From assembly GCA_014773175.1 (NCBI GenBank), contig VXCM01000114.1:81386-145385 (forward strand): DNA of 64,000 bases, in the 5' to 3' direction. Made by a program: the position numbers and the translations under genes. Shown piece after piece: positions 48,424-59,300 of the stretch; the stretch's first letter is position 1, and each line of letters starts with the position of its first letter. The notes under the pieces are model-generated. The model was not told where the DNA came from, did not search any database, and was given only the letters and a program-made list of their open reading frames with translations. This DNA comes from Lucifuga dentata. Its lineage: Eukaryota > Chordata > Actinopteri > Ophidiiformes > Bythitidae.

Positions 48424-49968
48424 GGCTGAGCTGCTGACCCACCAGATTTTAGCTTTATCCTTCCACTCTGTTGTGATCTATTGATCTGAAATCTGATTTT
48501 AAAGGGAAAATTATGATGTGGCTTTAAGCCTGTCTTTGATGTGTTATGACTGTTACCTGTGTAGGGCAGCTATGTTTTAAATGAAGAAATTATCTAGAAC
48601 TGACAGTGATTTTTTTTTTTTTTTTTACACTTTTAATCACAGTGCAATTTTATAGCAATGGTCAATCTGAAAAGGCTCTACATTTTTAATTAGTTTAAAT
48701 TTTTTGCTGTTAATAATCACCACTATTCAAATTTAAGTAGTTCAACTAAGTTGTTTTAAAATTCTTAAGATTTCTTCATGTTAATTGTGCTCAACACTGT
48801 ACTGTAGTGTATATACGTTTACACAAACACTGGAAGACCATGTTCTGAAGGATTTTAGGGTAAATTTTACGCAATCAATTGCATGTGCAGTATGTATTTT
48901 TACTGAAATCAAAAACTGAAACCATTGTGGATAACTGAGATTCTACTTCAAATGAGCTTTCGTGTCTGTGCTACAATGTTAGTTTTTAAGTATTACGAAT
49001 ATTTAGATATTTGGCAAAATACTTTAACACTGAAATATACAGTAACATTTAGTTCTCACCATATTGTGAAGTAGTGCAAGCATACCAGTAGTTTCAGTTT
49101 GTTTTTATCCTTCATGACAAAAATAGGATATTAAAATGTTTTTGTCTGTAAATTTATTTTTAACTGAATGTCATGGTATATGCTGCTGCCAGTTGACTCA
49201 ACTTGTCTTTCTTAATTAGGTTGAATTACATGCAGCATGTTACCAATGTGTAATCTTTATGATTTTGTTTGTAACTTGGAAACAATTACGTTGGACAATT
49301 ATGTTTGGCATGTCTTGTAAGATGACGAGTTCAATTTCTAACTAAAAACTACAAAACAGTACATCTGTATTGTTTGTTCTGATTGCAAGCCATTTTATTC
49401 ATTTATGATAAAGAATTAAATTTGTGGCCATATGAAATTTGAAGCACATGACTCCCATGCATTAATTTCTGGACACAGTATTATCCTCTCAATCAATAAT
49501 ATAATAGGCAAACTAATATCTGACTATTCACTGCTTGCTCAACTGAGCAGTTTCTTGAAAATTAATGATCTTATATTGGCAATGTAAATCTGACATGCTG
49601 GAGCTCCAACAGTAGCTAGGAAACAAATGATGACTGGTTTAAAATTGACAGCATGTTGTCAGTGACAATGGAATTCTAAGCAATGACAGTTAAATGGTAT
49701 ATTGGGGAAAGAATTCTTTAACTAATATTAAAGCCAGAACTACTTCCTCACCCCATCAGTCCAGAGAAAATACCCAATCAATCCACAAAACACACAAGAA
49801 CTCTGTTTAAAAATCATAATGCCATTTCAGATATATATTTATTGCATGCTAAAAGCACGATATTTTGTGTTATGTGCAAGCACTTATACACACTTATTCC
49901 TCCATCAAGACACGGAGAAATGGCCTCCTGCTCGGACCAGTTTAGACCAGATGATAACTGGAAATTAT
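48424..49968. other. Convergent intergenic region between atraid and eif2b4
   Basis: 3'UTRs of the two genes meet here. AT-rich, with a poly-T run near 48611-48626. A possible atraid poly(A) signal, ATTAAA, is at 49415-49420 (weak). No gene seen. Confidence 0.6.
49838..49843 (-). other. Probable poly(A) signal of eif2b4
   Basis: AATAAA on the minus strand, 126 bases past the eif2b4 stop codon, which would give a short 3'UTR. Confidence 0.6.
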
Positions 49969-52900
49969 TCACTGGTCTACGTTTTTGACTCGCAGTACCA
50001 CAGGGACTGAAGTGCACGGGATCATTCCCAGATCTGTGATGACTAGATCCACGAAATCAGGGGGCGTTACGTCATACACCAGGTTAAGGAGGCCAAGTGA
50101 ATGTACCTGCTGCCAGTGTTCCAGCTGGGTTTTCCCCTTCCGGGTCACAATGAGATCGTCAGGGTCATCTGAAAGTCATGCAAAGATAAATTCCTTGTTC
50201 ACACAATTTGAGCAATGTTTGCAAAGATTTTATGAATTTAACAGGAAGCAGAATTTAATATAGAAGGGAGTGAATGTCAAACATCAAACCATTTCACAAA
50301 CGCACGTAGACTGCAAACATGCCAGGAACTATTTAGTGCAATCTTTACATACCTAATTCATTGGACACAAAGGAATCAGTCTGCACCCTCTCACAGAACT
50401 TGTAGGTCTCACAGCAAACCAGCACAGGCACGTTAAAGGCTTTGGCCACCAGAGCTATTTGTGACGTCCCCACGCGAGACATGACGTAACCGTTGGCCAG
50501 CAGAGCATGAGCACCGAGGAACACTTTCGACACCTACGAGGTCCAGGTTTGTGGTTAATATCACAATGACATATTTTATGGAAGAAATTCTAACGTATTC
50601 ACTCAGAACACTGAATGCAGCAATGTCTGTATGAATGTTTTACCTCTGGAAGGATGTAGGAGACTGCTGAGATAAGAACGTAGGTGCAGCTGATGCCTCT
50701 CTGGACCAGACGTCTCAGGGCCTCCCTGCCCTCCAGCCTGGGCCTGCTGTCCACCACGATCACACGAAACTTCCTGTTCTTCTCAAAGGCCTCGCACAGG
50801 ATGTGGTTGACCAACGATGAGCTGGACAGATGAAGAGGGAAGGGAAGGGAAGAGAAGAGGAACTGAGAACAGGTGATGTCACACAAAATATATAAAGATG
50901 ATTATGCTTGTCCAGTTTAAGTTGCTTACCATCCATAAATTAGGATGACATCTCTGTCGCTGATCTTTTCTATGGAGTACTTGGCGATAGCTTTAGCAGC
51001 AAGAACTATCTTCTCATTGATGTAGCAGTCAATATAGTTCAGCAGTTTGCTCTTAGCCTAAACACAGTGAAAGAGAAGGCATGAGTTGAGAAGTGATGAT
51101 CATCCATGCTGAAAGTCAGTAATATTGTCTGTGGAATATATGTGTGATCTCTGCCTAAATTATGCACAAATAAGGAGCGTGGAAATAACCTCTTCTTCTT
51201 TGCACTGACTGGGAATATTGGAGATCTCTTTCTTGATGTATTTAATTGCGTTACCCATGCTGGCTGACAGGGGGCGACACTGGTTCAAAAAACTGAAAGA
51301 GACAAAAAAAATCAAACAAAAGTCAAATGTAAGTGTAAAACTGATGAGATAAAAGAGTTCAGATAAACAGTTTACTCCTGCTATTAAGTGACAAACCAGC
51401 AGAATAATTATAAGCATGTCGCCATCTTCTACCATGTGTCTTTAACCTACGATGTCTGAAACAGGATGTTGATGAAAAGTAGAGCATTCTTCGTACCTGA
51501 TATAAGGTTTCAACTTGTTGACCAAGTCTCTAGATAACTCTTCATTTGGAGGTGTGGTATAGTCTCTTATTACCTGAAGAGAAAGACAGTTTCTTTACTT
51601 TTAAAAGATTTCAGGCTGAACCTGTCCAAAATAAAAATCCATGTCAGCCTCTCATATTTGATCACATTTTGCACACACTATCATCAGTGCACATATGGCA
51701 TTTTATGGCATTTTTTCCTCTTTTGTGAAAATATGATCCAGTGGAAAACATAATCATACTTGTTTTTACTTTGTGACAGTCATAGTCAGTCTAAATCCTG
51801 GCCGTACCTGTTTGAAGGCGTGCAGCAGGGCTACAGAGCGAGCGTTGGATCCCGCTACAATGCCCTGAGAATACTGCAGGCCAAGCCGCACAATAGCAGG
51901 GTGAATCACTGAGGAGGGAATGCTGTTTTGTCACAGACAAAACTAGTCAATACTTGCTCAAACAACAGATCTGAACACAAAGATAACACGATTCTACATA
52001 GACAAAAGTCCTCTTAACAAAACACTTGTGAGAAATATTTAACAAAACTTTTTTTTAGAGTCACATACTTCCTACTGTGCTGTATGGGAAAGTTAAAGTA
52101 AGTTTACCTGAGTTGCTGTGTTAGAGGGGCTTTGCGACTGTACTGATGGAGGTGAGAAAACAGACTGACTTTGTAGCCGTAGTCTAACCGGAGCGGGATC
52201 TGAAATATAACAAATTACATTTCACTGCCATAAATGCCCGCCAATAAAATCTCAAATGTCAGATCCTGAGGTTAGCAGAGTTAAAGCAAGTGTGGGACAG
52301 TCGAGGGATAAACCATCTCACTGGAAGTTAAATTCAATGGACCGTCACTAAAGAGGCAAATTGCTGTTTGAGGTCATTTATGTACAAATAGAAAAACATA
52401 AGAGGGATAACAGTATGGACTACAACCAAAACTTGCACAGCAAACCAAGTCTTCAAACAACACACAGTACATAAACACATCAATAACTGAAAATATCACC
52501 TCTGTCTTTATGCATCTCTCTCTCATAAGCTTTGCAGGAGCTGAATGATGACGGTTCCAATTATGATTACAGGTTAGCAAACAAAACACAATTAAGAAAA
52601 CCTCAAGCGCACACAATTAAGAGAGCCAGACACTGATAACTTATACCTTTCTAGCAGCATTGTAATCTGGTGTCTGAAAGAAATGTTATGTACAATCACA
52701 AGCAAGGTTATGTGATAGTGCATACACACTGTATTTTTGGTTAAATTGCTAGAAATGTAAGTCTGATCTATTTAGAGTGATCAAGGTCTAGGCCATTTGT
52801 AATAAGTTCTATGGCATTTTCAATCAAATAAAATATCACAGACCAATTTTAATTCACATATTTCTTCTTCAATCATAATTCCAATGTTAATATGGTATTT

Positions 52901-54473
52901 ACAATGAATATTCAGGTGAGATTTAAATAAAATGTTAAAATATAGTGTTCAAAAATGCATCCCTGGCAGTGTGTGTTCAGTATTCAGGCCAAGCTGTCAT
53001 ACACCAAACACAACATGCTTTCATGCTATAAGATTTTCAAGAAATAAGTAAACCAAAAAGTAACTAACCTGTTGTCTTTCCAACTTCTTGGCCAGTTTCT
53101 TTAAAACCTCCGGGTTGTCTACTTGGATATGCTCTGGGAGCCTCTTTACCACTGAAAAATCCATACAGACTTTGAATTAATAATATATATATGTGTTAAG
53201 TCAATTTTCTGCATTACGATAGTCTACCTGATACATTACCTGGCTGCAGATCATTTGGAGGTGCTTTGGGTTTGCTTGTGACTGCCTGCTGACCCCCCTC
53301 TCCCTTTTTGCCCTGTTTAGAGGCTCTCTCAGACTCTTGCCGAGCTCTTCTCTCAGCTTTTATCTCTGCTTTAGTCTTAGTGGGCTTGTCTGCCAGTGTG
53401 GGAGTTTCTGAGGCAGGTACGGGAACTGGTCCAGGAGCAGGCACTGCTGGAGGAGCTGCAGAACAGACAGGCTTAAGATTAATGATAGAAATGGATCACG
53501 GAGAGAGGGAAAATGTTCTTGTCTGAGGTCATAGTCTAAGTGAACAAATGATATTAGTGTGCTTTGTGTGGCATATTTCCATGCTGGCCCTGGTCTACAA
53601 TAATGATAGATGTATTCTGCCCACGTAAAAGCCACCTTTCTGCGTTGGGGGTTGTGTAGCAGGTTGTGAATCTGGAGGAGTTGAACTGGCAGACTTCTTT
53701 TCTTTCTTGCTTTCCTGTGAAGCCTTGTCATCCTTTTTCTCTTTATTTTTCTTCTGCTGTTTCTTCTCTTTCCTCAGCCGTTGCTTCTCCTCTTTGGTAA
53801 GCTCTTTGCCTTCAGCCTTTTAACAAAAAAGAAAAAGAAGAACCTTAAATGTAGGAGGCTGTATGAAGGCTTATTCCATACGACTCGAAAATCTCAAGAA
53901 AAAACACACTAACCTTTATACGTTCAATTTCTTCTCTCGTCTCAGGTCCATCTGTAATCAATAGTTATTTATCAGTAATCTTTTATACATTTAACAAGCA
54001 GCGACGACATGGCCATTCTATATTAGTGTGTTACTCTGTCAGTTTTGGTGATGCCGTCAGCTGCCAACAGTGTATTTTCTTAGGTTGCATCATGCTAAGT
54101 AAGTGAGTAACACAACTGTTTCGTCTATATAATATTCAACGTTCTGTTAAACCTAGAAAGGGCTCGTACAGTTATTTCATTTAATATAAACTCGTACGAA
54201 ATGGTGTTGCAATAACAGAGAATAAATATCACGATATCTGGCGTTAAACTACCGGTACACTGACTTACATGAGATGCTAACGATAGCAATAGCATTAGCA
54301 GCGGAGATTAACTTAGCTAGAAGGCAAATCCGAAGGGCTTAAAAACACAAATTATACGTGCGAAAAATTTGGTTTCTGCTTCAACAGTAAAGTTATGAAA
54401 ACAGAATGAAAAAAAGTTTCAAAATGCAGCTATTACATTCTCCAAACTCACCTGTCACTCCACTGTCAGCCAT
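49969..54473 (-). CDS. eif2b4: Translation initiation factor eIF2B subunit delta
   Basis: Fourteen exons (minus): 54452-54473, 53914-53951, 53636-53816, 53240-53455, 53069-53151, 52647-52673, 52108-52199, 51808-51922, 51497-51573, 51190-51292, 50930-51057, 50644-50821, 50353-50533 and 49969-50168; 1641 nt, 546 aa (human 523). Start MADSGVTD. The N-terminal 150 residues are Lys/Glu-rich, low complexity and poorly conserved ([34 protein letters not shown]). The C-terminal regulatory Rossmann-like domain runs from about 190 to 546: [18 protein letters not shown] (exon 10), VVDSRP at 383-388, GAHALLANG at 427-435, then SRVGTSQ and [14 protein letters not shown]. eIF2B is the decameric GDP-GTP exchange factor for eIF2; delta is in the regulatory core that senses phosphorylated eIF2 and, with beta, forms the ISRIB pocket. 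Human mutations cause vanishing white matter disease. Exon 10 donor GTTATT is weak; exon 6 is only 27 nt. Confidence 0.96.
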
Positions 54474-54560
54474 GTTTACGATGCCACTTCCTCCACTCTG
54501 GTGTAGGAACTGCCACAGACAAAATTTTATATCGCCTCCTTGTGGAAGCGCACAGTACTG
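54474..54560 (-). promoter_or_regulatory. eif2b4 5'UTR and promoter region
   Basis: Just upstream of the start codon the minus strand has GAGGAAGTGGC, an ETS-type site of the kind found near TATA-less housekeeping gene starts. The 5'UTR is probably short. The start site is not defined. Confidence 0.4.
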
Positions 54561-54650
54561 CTCTCTCTAATGATCCACATGATGTGCTGCATTTTTAATC
54601 AAAAGGTTTTAATTTTACCTTTTATGTACCTAAAAGGATTAGCGCCACAA

Positions 54651-54734
54651 GAAAAGAAAAAAAGAAAAAGAAAAAGAAAAGTTCTGAGATTAAACTCAGA
54701 ATTCTGAGAAAAAAAAAGCCAGAATTCTGAGAAA
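54651..54734. repeat. GAAAAA-rich tract with tandem AGAATTCTGAG units
   Basis: A purine run of AAAAAG units followed by repeats of the ATTCTGAGA type. The same kind of simple repeat is common in fish introns and flanks. Confidence 0.75.
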
Positions 54735-55121
54735 TTACTATATTAGACAAGTCTAAAATGTATGTACTGTAAGTACAAGCAGCCCTCAGCCTACTTAGGA
54801 TGTGGAATTAGGACTTCGTTATTGTGAAGTTATGGGTGTGAGAAAGTGAGTATAGTTGAAATTCATTAATTTACTTGCAAATAACAATTTTTAAGTCTGT
54901 AAAGTTCACCAAAGCTGAACTTCACACAATATGTTTTATGCAAATATATTGTATATTTCCTACTTGAGTATATCTGACAATTGTTATGACTCCATTGAAA
55001 TAAACCAAATTCAATGCAAAATTTCACTGTCATAAATGCATATATGAATGTACCTGGAATCTTTTTCTAGAAAGAAAATCAATCCATTTGATTTAGTTTG
55101 TAAGAAATTCTCATTGGCTCT

Positions 55122-55266
55122 ATGTTGGTTTAGCTCAACTGGTAGAACACTGGATTTGTTATGCAGACTTTCTGAGTTCCAATCCTGGCACTTTTGTGAT
55201 TTGTATTCTATAGTTTTCAAAGTGAAATGAGACGAACTTTGGCATCGAGAATCCAACCAGTAATGC
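55122..55266 (+). repeat. tRNA-derived SINE-like copy 1
   Basis: Starts with a tRNA-like head: A-box match TAGCTCAACTGG (55131-55142) and an imperfect B-box GAGTTCCAATCC (55174-55185), 31 bases apart as in tRNA. A body follows with CTATAGTTTTCAAA and a GAATCCAACCA block shared with copy 2. It is not a functional tRNA gene: the anticodon stem and acceptor do not pair properly. Confidence 0.6.
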
Positions 55267-55355
55267 TTGAAATGGATCACGTGCTTCAATATTAATTATA
55301 TTAAATCAATCCATCCATTTGCAGATTTACTCTGTGATGTGTGACTGATTTCCAA

Positions 55356-55506
55356 CTTGTGTTAGGTCAGTTGGTAGAGGTTGGATCTTGTCATACTGTG
55401 ATTGTCAGTTTAAATCCCCTCACAGCTTTGATTTTTGTCATTTGCATCCTATAGTTTTCAAAATAAAACAAGAAAAATATTGGCATTGAGAGTCCAACCA
55501 AATGCT
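55356..55506 (+). repeat. tRNA-derived SINE-like copy 2
   Basis: Diverged copy in the same orientation as copy 1 and about 90 bp after it: A-box TAGGTCAGTTGG (55363-55374), weak B-box CAGTTTAAATCC, then the same CTATAGTTTTCAAA and GAGTCCAACCA body. Confidence 0.6.
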
Positions 55507-55764
55507 AAATATAGACAGTCTTGCCTATTCAGCAACAAGGGACTCAGGACCACTACTGTTTCTGCCTTTAAACAGGCCAGGTTAGCCTTTCTGAAAGAGA
55601 TGTTCTACATACAGTATCTTTTACTTAATGAGTTTCAGATAGTACAATTATTTACATAAAATTTGCACAGATATTTAGTCTGTTCATATAACTATTTCCT
55701 GCAGATACCAGAGTTATACTTGGATGCAAGTAAATGTTCTAAATCATTCAACTGATCCAAAATT

Positions 55765-55809
55765 TCTATCTATCTATCTATCTATACATACATATATATA
55801 TATATATAC
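55765..55809. repeat. (TATC)n, (CATA)n and (TA)n compound microsatellite
   Basis: Tetranucleotide TATC units followed by a TA run. Confidence 0.93.
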
Positions 55810-55982
55810 ACTCACCATCCTTGTTTGTATAAGGGTGGAGAATTTTGCACAATCAGAGAACATAAAATCGCCACTGTACACCATTAATAATCCTTTATTA
55901 GCTTTTCAAACATATATTTCCATACTGCAAACAATAAATATGAAGCTATGAAAGAAGACAAAAAAAAAAAAAAAAAAAANAA

Positions 55983-56017
<35 letters not shown>

Positions 56018-56239
56018 TGTAAAGAGAGAAATAGCAGTATTAACACCAAACTAGCACCTCAAATGTTACAGCATCACGCCACAGTGCCAATGTGTCTTTC
56101 ATTCCACGCTGGTGTCTGCTGACTGAATTCACGGCGCAGTAGCTGGTTGAAGGGGACCAAACCTCACAGAAACACCTGACTTGGTTCCGTTTGACCAGCC
56201 ACAGCAAGGCGTGTTGCTTCAGCTGCCAGCCAGTGAGCA

Positions 56240-56308
56240 GGAGAAGAGAAGAGAAGAGAAGAGAAGAGAAGAGAAGAGAAGAGAAGAGAAGAGAAGAGAA
56301 GAGAAGAG
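56240..56308. repeat. (GAGAA)n pentanucleotide microsatellite
   Basis: About fourteen perfect GAGAA units; on the minus strand (TTCTC)n gives a false Leu-Ser frame. Confidence 0.95.
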
Positions 56309-59300
56309 GCTTGCAGTAGGAAAGGGTTAGAGAGAAAACAGAAAGGGAGAAATAAGAGAGAAAGAGGAGGAAAAAATGGACATCATCTGCAAGTAGCCAG
56401 GCCATCACGTCCTCTTCATCCTTACCTAATGAAACACAGAGAGGAAAAAAAAAGAAATAATCAGTGATTTAGAACAGTGAGAAGACTGCAAACGATGAGG
56501 GAAACAATGATAGTTACAATACAGAAACACGCGTCTCAATGTTGCCAAGCAGACAGTGCCTATTTGGAGATTTGGAAACTGTGACAGCCAGCGACATCGC
56601 CCTATTTCCTTCTAAATCCAGCCTACAGCAGCAAACCTTCAATCTGAGTGACAGTTCCACATCTCTGCCCTCCCTCCTCTTCCTTTTTTGAGAGTCCTGT
56701 GGTTGCTATAATGGGTGACAGCTGTGCTCTGTCAATCCCTCTTGACTGTCAACAGTTGGGCAGGGCAGGAATTTGTTAAGAAGTCCCTGAGACCCGATCG
56801 GTGGCCCTGAGAGTAATGCTAACAGCACAAGTGCCTGCCCTGAAGGAGAGCGTAAGAGGACCAGGGCTTTCACCTGTTGTCTTAGTTGAGTGNCCAACCC
56901 TCCCTCCCCCATACACAAATAATGCAGACAAAACCAAAGTCACACTCAGGCAATATTGATGTCTATTCGGTGTTTATACAAGCCACAGAATGAGAAATGC
57001 TTCTTTCCAATGTGGTGCTCAAGTCCCCCTGAAACCACACACTTCCTTACATTCCATAAGTGGTGTATTAATATGGGGATATAAGGAAGCATGTCATCAC
57101 AAGGGGCAACAACTGGATTCGCTGCTGCATGGACACAAAGCACCCTTTCATAGCCGCAGATGTAGAACAGCGGGAACAACCGGCTTAACAATGGGTAACT
57201 GTGACAGAGAGGGAGACAGACGGGGCTCCAGACACGTGATGGCGGCTTCGATTATCTGCCTTATAGAAAGTCAGAATTTTGTCTCATAAAAGGAATCTTT
57301 AATTTCTTATTTTTGTCGTCTCTTGTAAGCAACTAGTACAAATTTATTCACACTGCTTGTCCATAGCTGCTGCTAAAATCTAGCCTGCACAGGCCTCTTT
57401 TTTTTGGATAATGCCCATTTGATGAGGTTTAATTGTCTGGCATGTGTTGAAAGGCAAAGCAAAAACTGACTGGCTATAAGCAAAGGTCAGCAACTGTGTT
57501 ATTTCCTAAATTTATGCCATTACAAGTCATTTTTATCCCCCCCAAAAAAAGCCCCATATGCAACTATTTTGGTAGAAATTAATGTTATCACCCACCTTTA
57601 TTGAAATCTGTGCGTCTGAGTCGATATCTTCATGTAGACGACACATTTGATGAGAAGGCCACAGCAGCTGTTCTCTCCTATAGAGTTACATTCTATCTGC
57701 TCCTTCCTTTCATCTCCTACAACCAACTCTGAACTATAAGGCCATCAAAAAAAAAAAAAAATNAAAAAAAAAAAAAACTCATCCAATGGTTTGACCCCTC
57801 AGCTTCTACTAACCTGACAGAGGTGTTGTGCTCTGTCAGGTCATATTGTGTCCATCATAAAACTGAGAGAAAACATCAAACAACTGGTTTGACACCTAAT
57901 TTTACTCACAAGGTGCTGCAACTCAAGGAAACTGAACTGAGAAAAAGCTACAAGAGTAAAAGAATTTCTTGGTTACGCATCATTGTCATTTGCTGATTTT
58001 TTACCAAATGAAACCTTTATGAACTAGAAGCAAAACTCTGACCAAACTACTTTCTGCTGTCACATCACAGAAAAAACTCACAGACCAATCTTTCTCCTGG
58101 TCGCTTTTACCTTCTCTTCACCCATCAAGACAAATTCCTCAAACCATCCCTCCACTTCCTGAGAACCATTCCCCAACTTCTCCCTGCTCCTCTCCTCTAC
58201 TGCCATCAACCATCCTCCTCCATATCGTGCTGGTGGATTGTGCCCACAACAGGTCTTGCAGATCGGCCTTTTCTATCCTGCCAGGAGTGGCCCCCTCCAA
58301 AGCGGCCTCCCACCTGTTGGTGTCCTTTAGAAGCCCGGGCCTCTCCTGTGCCTCCTGTCCGGCCCAATCAGGGCCCTGACAGGGGGGGAGCCAGCCTGTG
58401 AAATCACACCTCTCAGCTGTTCACACTGGGCTCGAGACACCCTACACCCCTGCCGTTCCTCTGTTCAGCCCCCACCTCACCCACCCTCTGTTTTACACCG
58501 AATGTCAATGGCTCCTTTTTGAAAAAAAAAAAGAGAAAGAAAGGGTTAGAGGAGAATGGGCACGGGGAAGCAACTGCACGATGTGCTTGTTTTATTGGTT
58601 TGGAGAACAGCAATAGACTGAGTCACAGCTGAAGGTTGAGTTTCATTCCATTTTGGATCCTGGGCCTCATGCAATAAAACATTTAGTCTCTTGCGAGTCA
58701 GTCAAACGCCTTTTTTAAGTAGTCAACTTGGACATGATGACAAGAAACCACAAGAAATGATTTTTCCGTACATCTTTGTAAACCTTTGTTAATAAAGTAC
58801 AGCTGATGATATGTGAGGAGTATGAATATGTTACATGGGTGATCTTAGGGCTCCATAAAAACAAGCAATAAATCTCCATTGTCACAAGGTGACCAACTCA
58901 CCTCTGTGACATTTTGGAAGCAGCAATGAGAAATAAATTTAAAAAAAAATCAAAACAATAATAAGAAAATAGAATCAATTAACGAAGTGGTGTTAGCTAT
59001 CAAATACACAGAGCAAAAATCTTTCCATAACTCCTCAGTTTGACTAACTGAACAGCCAGAAAGCACCAAGACTTTTTTTTTTCCACTGTGCATTCTGTCA
59101 GTATATTCCAAGAAATTATATACATCAACAGATCCATATATGACTGTTTTGAAGCATCTGTGTGATCGGCCATACAGACCGGCAGCTCCAGCTGTAGAGG
59201 CAAATGGGCCAAGCTCAGGGGTTCATTTTCCTCTACTGCAAGCACAAGTCGCTCCACTAAGGTCAACACCTGTGTTCTAAAATCAGCCCTGGGGTTGGGT

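Noticed and set aside
53308..53731. Alternative-frame and antisense ORFs over the eif2b4 Lys-rich exons
   Set aside because: They run through splice sites and introns; the spliced minus-strand frame matches eIF2B delta in phase.
55131..55200. Possible tRNA gene
   Set aside because: A- and B-box-like motifs are present, but the B-box is imperfect and arms do not pair; a second diverged copy with a shared tail shows a SINE-like repeat.
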